DNA of 64,000 nt from Oscheius onirici. Lineage: Eukaryota > Nematoda > Chromadorea > Rhabditida > Rhabditidae. The notes under the pieces were generated by a model. It had not been told where the DNA came from. It saw only the letters and a program-made list of their open reading frames with translations, and made no database searches. The stretch is taken from the NCBI GenBank assembly GCA_932521025.1, contig OW051471.1:9114001-9178000 (forward strand), read 5' to 3'. The translations under genes were made by a program, and so were the position numbers. Numbering within the stretch: the stretch's first letter is position 1; each line of letters starts with the position of its first letter. Shown here in pieces: positions 52,445-62,618 of this stretch.

Positions 52445-55400
52445 ATGCTCTTATTCTTTATACTTCTTCCTTTTTGGGTCAACGCTACTGAATTTCAATG
52501 TTCAGACCACTTCAAGCCAATTGAAAATCTTAACATGTAGTGATTTAGTCATCCCGAAATGATATATTTTCAGTTGCTATCATGTGTCAAACTTCTTAGC
52601 GACATACGATGAAGCTGCTGAAGATTGTGCCTCATTAAAAGCTGAATTACCGTCGAAAGGTCTCGTGCCCGAGTTGAAAAAGGTTCTTTCGGGGTGAGTA
52701 CAATGATGTTTTGTGCAAACTTCCTGTTCCTTTTAGTAGTGAAGCGAAGCAGAGGTTCTGGGTTCGAATAACCAGCGAAGACGAGCTCCAAACTGTTCCC
52801 GAAGAAACCTTGAGACGGTATAGATCGAGTGTCAACAAAACAAGACACTTGGCCTTCAAATCCGAAAGCTTTAACTCGCCAAGGTTTTACATGACTCGAT
52901 CACAGGATCCTTTTCAAAACAATGCTTCCTCCATCGAGCCATTCTTCGTGTTTAATCAAGACATTAATCTTCGCTATATTTGTACACAGCCAAGTTCAGA
53001 ATGTTTGAGATGGTTCACAATTCCACTTGTGAGTTCCATATTTCATTCCAAGAGCAAAGCTTCTGTCATTTAGAGCCAATTTCTGATATCGGGTTGCTGT
53101 CAGTTTGATTCAGGCTCAACTGATAGAAATGTCGGGCTAGTAATGCAGACGAACTGCTCTATTTCTTGTATGAACTCCAAAAGTTGTACACATTATAGTT
53201 GGACAGCACCTAGCGGAGCAAATTATAGTGGAGCAAATGGCTACCCCATCTTTAATACTCTTGGTACCTGTATTTTCCATAATAGTAATATTTCCGTGCC
53301 GAACACAGTTCTAAATAAGTCAATCCATTGTGGATTCCAGCGGTCATTGTCAATCGAACAAGTGAGCTTCATTTGCAGCCGGTTTAATAGTTTTTAGTTT
53401 CCTCTTACTGCTTTAACCCCACGAAGAGACCTTCCGCAGTTTTGTCATCGTTACTGGAAGGGGCTCAGCTACTATAAAAAGTGAAAGCTGCAGGCAACAA
53501 TGGGAAAGGTTTCAGATGTTTCCATATTGAGAATATTTCTGCTCGCGAACGGTTAGTTTGTGTCTTTAAAGGGAAACAAGAGGGACGAAAAGTCGTTGGT
53601 CTCGACGTCTAAAAACATGTTAGCCATCCCGGAAAAAACAATACCATAATTTTACAATTTAGCAAAATACCTTCATTTAAATAGGCCTCAGCTCGGAGTT
53701 TACGCTTTCTTCACTTGGGGATAAATAACTTGACACGGATAAATTTTAAAAGAATTGATGAAGTATTGATTGAAAAAGAATTGCAAAATGGATTTTCCAA
53801 GGTCCAGTAAGAAACACACGACTATTTAGAGAAGTACTGATGATGTATCCAAACACGTCTCTCACCTGTACAAACGGTCAACCGGCAGTGTTTTCTTCCC
53901 TTGCAGAGTTTGCAGTTGTGAAAGGTTTGTTTATTTTGTGTCCCGTTAATGATCTTATTTCACAACTTCTTCTCACCGAGCCTGGTGGATATTACGGCGT
54001 GAGCATTGTTCCCGACAAAGAAGAATGGGGCTTAAAACACATGCGAAACGCCAAATGGTTTTGGAGAGATGTTTCTGGCTTGATTCCTTTTGACTATGCC
54101 AAGCCGTTGCTTTGTGAAAGGAGACCTCACACCAACAAGTGTCATTTTGGTTTACATTTTGATGAGCTTGCAAATGAGTTCATTTTTGCGTAATGTTCAG
54201 CGGTTTCCGAGAGTAACGTTCAATTTTAGTCACTCACTTTGGATACCGTCCCAACAAGTTTGTCACACTTTAAATGTCACCGAACCGTACAAGGACGCCA
54301 TCAATGCAGCTTCTATCATTTTCGCAGTCATACTCCTTATTGGAATCACAGTCTTTATCGTTCTCTTCTTAATTCACAGAAGGAAGGCAAATTCTAGAAC
54401 AAAGTGAGTCAAGCCTCGCAAAACTATTATTTTTGCAGATCTCTTCAAGAACTACATGCCCCCTTTATTGGTGGTGGAAAGTGGTCAATTCCACGAAACA
54501 TGGTCGGAGCATCTTTGGACCAACTTATTGCTTACCTTCGGTATGATCGTAGTTACGAAATACCAAAGGAGAATATTGCTAGAGGAAGCAAGGTAGGAAT
54601 ATAAGTTTTCTACACATGTTTTCCCTAGATCGGTGGTGGATTTTTCGGAGACGTCTTTGGTGGAAAACTGAGGAATCCGATTGCCCCAGACGAAAAACCA
54701 CTTTCAGTCGCTTTCAAGTGTAGGTGTTTACAGGTAGGTAAGAACTTTTTTCAGGCCCAAAATTGGATCCAACGGTTAAATGGAAGATCACTTATAACAT
54801 GTTGCTCAGTGAACTCAACATCATGTGTCAAATTGGCAAACATCCAAATGTTCTTGCGCTGATAGGTGCCGTAACGAAGAACCTAATAAAGTTGGGTAGT
54901 TTTTCATGCAAACAATCATAAACCTAGGGGTGAATTAAATGTGGTGACCGAGTTCTGCCAACTAGGAAATTTAAAGATTTTTCTAGCTAAGCATCGCAAC
55001 AATTTTGCCAACATGACGGCGACGGATTTTGGGAGCTTGGGCGGAGATGAGGAGATCTTTCGACTCAAAGTTTGTTGCTTTTAAACTAAAAAGACGGATT
55101 ATTTCAGAGTAGCAATCAAATAAGGCCACTGAGATCATACGATCTGGTATCGTTTGCCATGCAAATCGCTTTGGGAATGGAACATATAGCTAATGTGCCT
55201 GTAAGTTCTTTCTCTTTGATATGCAGGCTAACCTTTTATTAGTGCGTTCACCGCGACTTGGCAGCCAGGAACATTCTCCTTACATCCAACATGTTATGCA
55301 AAGTAGCCGACTTCGGCATGACCAAAACCCTTGGTGAAAAGTTCTGTTACCGGTGGGTGCAGAAAATTCAAATAAAGCATAGTTTGTAGCACTCGGGAGG

Positions 55401-55744
55401 GAACAGCGCTTCCTCTACCTATACGATGGATGTCTATTGAAGCAATCGAAACGGATTTCTACACTACACAGGTAGTCTGATAGCATTTGAACTCAGTCTG
55501 TTTTCAGTCAGATGTTTGGTCGTTTGGAGTAGTTATGTTCGAAATCTTCAGCCTGGGTGAAATCCCATTTTACGGCATCGACAATGATTATGTCCTTGAA
55601 AAATTGCAAAATGGAGATCGACTGAAAAAGCCAATACATTGTGACGATATAATGTGAGTTAGTTCCGTTCCGCTCATTCTCTGTTCAGTTACGTCTTTTG
55701 CCATCTTGATTGATGAAATTAAACGGCACTGCGACAGAAAGTGA
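52445..55744 (+). CDS. Receptor tyrosine kinase with lectin-like ectodomain
   Basis: Signal peptide [14 protein letters not shown]. Ectodomain: first C-type-lectin-like unit ([20 protein letters not shown]...[11 protein letters not shown]...[10 protein letters not shown]), a Cys-rich middle part ([10 protein letters not shown]...[17 protein letters not shown]), and a second lectin-like unit ([15 protein letters not shown]...[20 protein letters not shown]). One transmembrane helix ([21 protein letters not shown]) with basic stop-transfer RRK. Kinase: juxtamembrane YEIPKENI, glycine loop [16 protein letters not shown] lysine, [52 protein letters not shown]. After CDDI the chain goes straight to [14 protein letters not shown] and stops, lacking the usual CWxxxPxxRP segment. 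Exons have good sites and phases. A VEGFR/FGFR-group kinase domain by motif. Confidence 0.75.
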
Positions 55745-55792
55745 TCCTCTGAAATGAAAGAAGAAAAGGGAGAAATACAATGATATTTTTTA

Positions 55793-57720
55793 TTACCGCA
55801 ATCTCACAACAACTCTATTCATTGACCTATTAGCAACCGATACCCGATTGGCCGCAGATGGTCCGCCGCCTTGTGATGAAGAAGCTAATGCACTGACAGC
55901 TGCGCTGTTGATTCCATTCCCTGACAGATACTTGCCTAAAAGATGAGATTCTGTAGAAAGAGGGCAACTTACCACAAGTCACGTACTTAACAACGGCTCG
56001 TTTATAGGTGGTATGAGTGCAAATCATGGCAAATACTCCAGCAAAGTCGGAAGATAACAGGGATAGTGGGAATAAGATTGAAGCGCCTTCAAGACACCGT
56101 TTTCCTTATTGTATACAGTCAAAATTACCTGGAAGATCCCAATGGGCCAAGCAGAACGTCAACATTCCAATGGTTGGAAGAGCGAAGAGTGCATATTGTA
56201 CTGCAGTCTGTTGACAAGAACTTTTCAGAAGCAAAAAAGATGAACCTGAATAACTAAAGATCTGACCAGAGACCGATGCATGTTGAGAGTCGCTCTAGAT
56301 TGGATCTTCTTTCCCAGTTCGAAAGTCAGTCGGTAAGTGGCGAAAGCGATCCAGAGACAGAGAATACTGATCATGAAGAGATAATAGAGAAAGAACATTT
56401 TCTGGATGATGCTCGTCTCCAAGGAAAACATTAACACTGAATCCGTCCAGAAGTTAGGAACACGATCACAAGCATATTGTACACCCTGGAAGACTATGAA
56501 TTTCATTAGCACTTAACTTTCTGTGCAGCTGCAAAATGAAGTAGACATCAACGGCAATAGATTGAAGTACTTTAAATAGACTGGACAGAATATAGGCAAT
56601 GAAACAAACGGGCACAGGCTTTTAAAGGACAAAAATCGAGCTTTTGAAATCGAGGATTGGAAAACAGAGACAGAACCGTAGCCTCGCATTTTGGATGGTA
56701 ATGCAACATTGCCACAATTTTCGCTTGAAAACAGGGGGGGGGGGGGGGAGTTCATACTCATAGCTTATCGTTTTTTCCATTCTTTAATAGCGCCCCGGTT
56801 CAGTGGAATCAGCTGTCGAGCTCCCTCAGACTGGCGTTTCGAAGACCATGATCGGGCTAGAAAGAGCCAACAATGGTCTGGCTTAGAAAACAGGAGTAGT
56901 GAACTATACTGCTTTTGGTAAAGGGGCTTCTGGTCTGACTTATGGCCTGGTTAGAACTCTTTTTTTTAGTACATCTGGTCCATCTGGTTTTGCTTCTCGC
57001 TCGTTTTTCAACTTCTTGTTGTACAAAAAGATGTGGTCAAAAATCTTCAATAGTAAAATGTGTGAGTCTCCCATGATTTTTGTTGGAGAAAGGTTCTTTT
57101 CTGGGTAACCTGAGACAGTAAGACAAACCTCACATGCGACCATTTTTATAGCCGTCGAGTTTTGAAGTGCAAAAACAAGCATATTAACAGGATGAGGTAG
57201 AATAAAGGCTCCCATAGTAGCAAAACTGACCGAAGCATAAGTTACCCACATCGGGACGGATTCTATTCGAAATATTGTGTCGTGTCTGTAGAGAAATAGA
57301 GCGAATGTTGTGAATCCGATGTCTGGAAGTCAAATATATTTATGGCGAAAATACGAAACTTACTCACAACCAGCGAAAGTTGAATAGCAGCCAGATATTT
57401 CAACGGGATGCCTAGTGATGAAAGAAAACCGACTCCATGAACTCCACAAAGAGGAAAGTCGAAAATGAGACCGGGTCCAGACACGTAATAAACCCCGCTA
57501 AAGAAGGATCTGAACTCGTGAAGGGGTTATCCAAAAAAGATGCTTACAATATTAGGTTCATCGTCATGATGCCCTTATAAAATGGCTGCATGCCGACCAG
57601 CTTAACTTTATACAGACAGAGCATTCCCGTAGTATAGCCAGCAAAATTAAAGATGCTCATAAGGCATAGAAGTGGCATGAACCAGACGGGATTCGGGTCG
57701 TAATCTGTGAAGAAAGACAT
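55793..57720 (-). CDS. STR/SRH-superfamily chemoreceptor, split by a repeat
   Basis: N-terminal half (57720 to about 57030): MSFFTDYDPNPVWFM, FNFAGYTTGMLCLYKVKLVG (TM1 end and loop), PLCGVHGVGFLSSLGIPLKY (TM2-3 region), VPMWVTYASVSFATMGAFIL (TM4). C-terminal half (about 56500 to 55793): CDRVPNFWTDSVLMF loop, FFLYYLFMISILCLWIAFA (TM5), MHRSLVRSLVIQTAVQYALF (the RxLxxxLxxQ start of TM6), ASILFPLSLLSSDFAGVFAM (TM7) and a Ser-rich tail ending VVVRLR. The two halves fit the srh/str plan of nematode chemosensory GPCRs. Between them lie a poly-G run and repeat copy C, plus a further hydrophobic stretch at about 56515-56690 that I cannot place. Either one gene with an insertion-bearing intron or two gene remnants. 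Confidence 0.55.
56734..57000 (+). repeat. Dispersed poly-G-linked repeat, copy C
   Basis: Fifteen G at 56734-56748, then a diverged stretch, then GACCATGATCGGGCTAGAAA, GGTCTGGCTTA, GGTCTGACTTATGGCCTGGT, AGAACTCTTTT and CATCTGGTCCATCTGG. These correspond in order to copy A and copy B. It lies between the two halves of the chemoreceptor gene. Confidence 0.6.
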
Positions 57721-57845
57721 TACGCCTATGAAACTAATAAAGTTCAATGTGAACAGGTGAATCTGTGTATGAGAAATAGCTCGGAGCAGAGGAGAAAGAC
57801 ACAGACTTTGAACTGAAAGTTTAAGAGAAAAAATCAGGAAGATTT

Positions 57846-58100
57846 ATGTTATTGGTTGCTTTTTATCAGTCCCATCGGTGGTCCTCTGTAAGTCCACTGT
57901 CATCAGCCTCTTCTCAGGATTGTTTTACTATCTTGGGCAATTTGGGCAAATCAAGCGGCTGTATCTACAACATGGCCATTAGAACAGCTGTGACTCAGTT
58001 ATTTTGCCCTTTCGCAAAAAAAGACGGCACAGGCGTGAACGGACAAAGTGACTGTGCTCAAACTATCCTCCGGACAATTTTATACTTTCTTACTAAGTGA
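57846..58100 (+). CDS. Possible small cysteine-containing secreted protein
   Basis: An 84-codon frame from ATG 57846 to TGA 58098-58100. The C-terminal part has four cysteines in DCFTILG, SSGCIYN, LFCPFAK and SDCAQTI, spaced like a small disulphide-bonded protein. The first 30 residues are only weakly signal-like, and a TTTTTATCAG acceptor inside suggests the true first exon may lie elsewhere. It precedes a family of secreted four-Cys-module proteins, and CIY...LFC...DCAQ resembles half of one such module. Low confidence. Confidence 0.4.
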   Translation: MLLVAFYQSHRWSSVSPLSSASSQDCFTILGNLGKSSGCIYNMAIRTAVTQLFCPFAKKDGTGVNGQSDCAQTILRTILYFLTK

Positions 58101-58175
58101 ATACTAGATCAGTATAGATCCCTTTTTTACTCTTCCCATGAAAATGCTGCTCACATCTTAAACGTTCCTCATCAG

Positions 58176-59306
58176 ATGACTAGGGCTCTATTGGTCCTCT
58201 ACTACATCTCAGTTCTGTCGAATGTAGTGGAAATGAGCATTGAAAAGGATATTGCGTAAGATAGTCTCTTCTTTATCCATTTTCCAGCTGTTACGTATTT
58301 GCTGAACGCTACGAGTCTATCACGATTAGCCTCTTCGAAGATCTAAAGAACAAAACCGATCACATTTCGAGAGAATTCGATGACTCTGAAGTATGGTCAG
58401 GAGAGCCGTGTTCTTCTCGTCTGCCTTCAAAGATGAGGCAATATAAGAACGAAGCTTTTAAAATCCTCGCTTCACTGCGTGGCCACATACCGTAAGAAGT
58501 CAAAAAGTGCCAAAGTAGGTGCCTGTACAGTCTTACACACAAATATTTCAGTTGCATAGATGTCCAAGCAAAAAAGGAGTCTGCTATTGCGCAGATCAAA
58601 GAAGAAAGTGCCCAAATTTTGAGGGAAATCGAAGATTCTGTCTGCACAGGTCATGCTGTTCCGGAAGAGTGCAACGAAATTCTAACCCTCATGGTCGAAC
58701 AATGGACAAAACTTGTTAAAGACGCGGTCGTATTTACGTACACCTTTTTGTGCATGGACCTTGACGGCATCGTAAAAAAGTATGCTGGAGATACATCCGC
58801 TGAAGTTTTGTGCAAAATCGACACTGCTATAGAAAGGCAGCCAACGTAAGCCCTGCTTCCATTTTTCCTTATCTCTGTCACATTTAGGTGCAAAGCTTTA
58901 ATTCCAATGTACCGGGTTCTTCTGGCCACACATCTGAACGCTTTGGCTTCTAAAACTAATAAAATTTGTAAGAACTATCAACAATTTGGACAATGGATGG
59001 GTAAAACGTCTTTCTGCTCTCTTCTGATGCCTCAGATACAAAAACTGGATGCCAATTTCGCCCTCGCTTTCGACTCTCTTTATGAGAGCGGCTGTCCAGA
59101 TGCCCGAATGAACAACCCGAGGTACGTTTTTTGTCCATTTTTGTTAATTGCACATATTTAGATGTCATTTGGCCAAAGTTAAGCTGCAGGAGAATATGGT
59201 GATGCTAGACAACAAAAGATACGAAGTTTTGGACGCTATTGAAGAAGCCGGAACCCTGCAATGCGGTGCTGCACAAATTGATCACACGCGACGACGACGA
59301 TATTAA
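58176..59306 (+). CDS. Secreted four-Cys exon-module protein 1
   Basis: Signal exon 58176-58255 (MTRALLVLYYISVLSNVVEM), phase 2, then exons that each begin with a Cys codon: CYVFAERYESITISLFEDLK, CIDVQAKKESAIAQIKEESA, CKALIPMYRVLLATHLNALA, CHLAKVKLQENMVMLDNKRY. Complete modules have four Cys in the pattern C-x(25-30)-C-x(10-15)-C-x(25-30)-C and are predicted helical. The pattern resembles the T20D4.11/DUF19-type domains of nematode secreted proteins, but I cannot confirm the family. It ends DHTRRRRY at TAA 59304-59306. The C-terminal poly-Arg is unusual. Module exons all share phase, which allows exon shuffling or duplication. Confidence 0.68.
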
Positions 59307-60803
59307 GGGGAGTGTTGAACTCATTTACGGTTTCTTGGCTATGCTTAAAAACGGGATTAAAGAAGAGTTGTAGCTTATTTTGTTTTTGCTTTTTTCGAAT
59401 GAATCTTTTCGAATTCAAAGGTCTTGGTTGTTTTACGCATCTTTGCGTACTGATTGACGCCAAACTACGTACCGGTTTGTGCATAAACACCCTGTGTAGC
59501 TTCAGCTTCTTCCCAATTCTATATACCGGTATCGACTCTCTCGACGGGAAGAACGTGTTTTTAATTGGGGAAAGCTCCACGATTCTTCGCCCGAAGGAAC
59601 CGGTAAGATTGTTTTTGTTTGTTCTCCGAGAAGGTTTGTTCTGTGAGTGTTCCTTACATTATATATTCTCGTTAATTTACAGAAAAATTCAACAAAAACT
59701 TCATTTAACTGTTAGATCTGGTTGATTTTCTCGCAAAACAATGGATTATATAGCTCTGATACAGTTTTTCTTATATTTTTCATATGTGGAAAGCTGAAAC
59801 TGCCAAGTAAACTTTTACAATTCTTTCACTTGTACAATTTTCAGTCTTTTTCTCTGTCGACCGTATAATGACTATTTGGAAAGCGTCAAATTACGGCTGC
59901 ACAATGCCAACATGACATTTTGTGAAGACAATAAACCGCTCTTCTCGACTACTCGGAAGCCAGCAAAGACTCTCTTTAATAGAGCCTCATACTCAAAAAC
60001 TCGGCGAGCTTCACATTCCCGTTGATTTCTACAAGGAGTAATATCAGGTGTGTGCATAATTTTTAGGAAAAATGTTATATTTTTGGAATAACTTTTTGTA
60101 GGATGCAAGAAAGTAGCTTTTTCAAAAAAGAAAAAAATTGGTGTGAGCAAGTTCTATCCGATGGTATATATATCGGTTATGTTTAGAATTAGAATATTTG
60201 AGTTTTAGCTGAAGCAAATTTTTTTTCTTTGAAGTAGAGCTGTTTAGCGCACATCCCGGCCAATTTTCACAGAACGTCCAATTACAAATTTGAAGGTCTT
60301 GATGAAAAACATTGATAGCCGCGACCCGATTTCCCAGAAATTTTTTCTCGCTGAGATATAGAGGGTCCAAATTGCGAAAGTGACCAACTTCAGGCAGTTA
60401 CACAGCTCTAACGGGTTCGAATTCGACAAATCGGCCGATGCACCTTGAAAGAACTTAATCTGGGCTACAAAATCCTGTATGGAACAAAGAGGGCCCAATG
60501 GAAAGTTTTCGAGAAACTCGCCTCTGAAGTTCAGGTGGTTCAACTCATGATGGGGGTATCATGGTAAATGACATTTTTCCTAAAAATTATGTACACACCT
60601 GATAGTATTAGGCTAATGGCCCTAATACGCGTTTTGTGTTGAAAACGATTCGTAAAGATGAACTGTAACTGATTTCATTTGTTTTTATTGCGTACAGTTT
60701 GACGCCGAACTGCGTAGTTTCTTCAAATGCATGATCTACAAGTAAAAGCTCACTCTGACAGTGTATTGGATGATAGACTTCCAGCTGATAAGACTTCAAA
60801 ACA
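59307..60803. other. Intergenic region, no confident gene
   Basis: About 1.5 kb of low-complexity AT-rich DNA with several mid-length frames on both strands (plus 59312-59725; minus 60244-60543 and 60608-60799). The plus frame at about 60450-60560 reads LGYKILYGTKRAQWKVFEKL, which looks protein-like and could be an F-box-associated or similar remnant. A GACGCCxAACTxCGTA motif occurs at both 59457 and 60700, suggesting an old duplication. None can be joined into a gene. Confidence 0.35.
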
Positions 60804-62091
60804 ATGATTGGCAGTCTGCTTGTAACTCTCTTCTGCGTTTCAACTATCAGTGCTGAAACAGACCGGTACTGTTTTGTCCACTGCTATTTTTCCATTTCCA
60901 CTTCAGATGTCAGGCTTCGCCAAGAAACTATGATGAATCCTTGAAAAATCTGCAAGCACGATTGAATAAAGACATCAATGATATTTGTCACTACTACGAG
61001 CAGAACGGTCCATATCAAATTTCGGCAAAGACGTGCCGCTCTCTTTTGTTGCCTCACTACAAAAAACTTTGCAAGCTTCACAAGACCACTGTCAAGGATT
61101 TCTACGACCGAATTTGTGCTGAGGATGAAGCTGAAATTGCGGATCTGTGAGTATTTGAAGCAGTTTCACAATTGATCATTTTCAGTTGTTCAATGGCCGA
61201 ATGGCCATTCAAAATCGGCTGGAAAATGTTAGCTTTCACAGGCAAAAACATTCTGGAGGCTATTGAACAGTCTGTCTGTAAAGTGATAGACGATACGGGC
61301 AGATGCAACGAGTTTTTCCAAATGAGGATCGAAGAATTGACAAAGATAACAGCAAATAGCGTGTTGGAAAGTGTTTATCTTTATCTTTGCCAGGATTTCG
61401 AAGATAAGAGTAAGGCTAATGTCGACTATCCTCCGTAAGTATTCAATTAATATCTAGCGAGCGTTTCAGATGCAAACTTGCTAAGATGTTTGCTGAATCC
61501 CACTTGGTGGAATTAAACGAGAAGATGATAAGCGATTCGGACATTCTTTGCAAGCAGTATGCTAGCACGTCGTATGAAAATTGTCGTTCTCGACTACAAT
61601 CTCCTGTGGACGAATTGTTCATAATAGCTGGCGAATCAACGATACTGTACCACAAGAAAATATGTCACGGGGATCTTTGGAGAATTGAGCAAGCGTAAGT
61701 TTTACTCCCCTTTTTTTCAGTTTGCTTTCTCCACAGGCTCACAAATGTTTAAAATCGGCGTAAAAGTTGTAATGAATTGGCAAATGAAATCCCAAATTAT
61801 GACAATTTCAGATGCAATACGAACACCTCCTCCATAACAGGACTGTATATGCTAGCAATACAGAACAAAAACCGTCCTCACGAGGAAAAAGTCAGAGACG
61901 TGCTGTGCAAGGAGACAGTAGATCAAGATGAATGCCGGGGGACTATCAAGATGTACCTTGATGAATGGTCAGCCACTACTACACTGCTCTTCGAGAAAAC
62001 ATTCGACATTGTCTGCAAAGAAGAATATGATGTAGACAGAACATCTGATGACGAATTCAAGTCGTACGATTCCAATAAAATTGAGTTGTAG
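60804..62091 (+). CDS. Secreted four-Cys exon-module protein 2
   Basis: Signal exon 60804-60865 (MIGSLLVTLFCVSTISAETD; 62 nt, phase 2), then four exons, each one module starting with Cys: CQASPRNYDESLKNLQARLN...CHYYEQ...TCRSLLLPHYKKLC; CSMAEWPFKIGWKMLAFTGK...SVCKVID...CNEFF...YLCQDFE; CKLAKMFAESHLVELNEKMI...LCKQY...NCRSR...KICHGD; CNTNTSSITGLYML...LCKETVDQDECRG...IVCKEEY. About 350 residues, helical, no transmembrane segment. TAG at 62089-62091. All exon joins are 2/1 phase, so any module can be duplicated without a frameshift. Probably secreted; no enzymatic motif. Paralogous to the genes at 58176 and 62619. Confidence 0.78.
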
Positions 62092-62618
62092 TATTTTATA
62101 TTTTTTGGAAGTTCCGTGCTTTCCAAATTCTACATGTACCATGCATATCTTTGCTTTTTGGAGAAAAATTCAGATGTCTAACTTTCAAGAAGAAGTTAAA
62201 GGAGAATCTGTTGACACTTCGTCGTCAGCATGACGACCTTCTGAGCAAATCAATTGCTTCATGTCGCAGGCATTCGAATCCGAACGAGCAGTAACCTCCT
62301 CCAAACCTCTCCATGTGGGATAATTATAACAGTGAAGAGATTGACGTCCAAATGTGCGTCTTTGAGTGGCACCTAGTTCAAACTACTCTCCGACCCAACC
62401 CACTGTTTTCAGACGGTGAGATATCCAGGTTATATGGCTTATAAATTCGACCTCAGGTAGATTTTAATATTTCTAAGAAAAGCGTTTACGTACTGCGTTC
62501 AAACCTGCGTCCTTAGATCAAATTATATCGCTTTCTCGATAACCTCAGTTATTGAAAAAAATCGATTGCAGTGAATTTCGCCTATCCCGCTTCCTTTGTC
62601 ATCTAACCTAATGCGACC
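62092..62618. other. Intergenic region
   Basis: Half a kilobase between two members of the four-Cys-module array. I see no gene, no repeat longer than a few bases and no obvious promoter element beyond AT-rich stretches. Confidence 0.4.

Noticed and set aside
59312..59725. 137-codon plus-strand frame as a gene
   Set aside because: No signal peptide or domain and highly Phe/Leu-rich composition typical of T-rich intergenic DNA.
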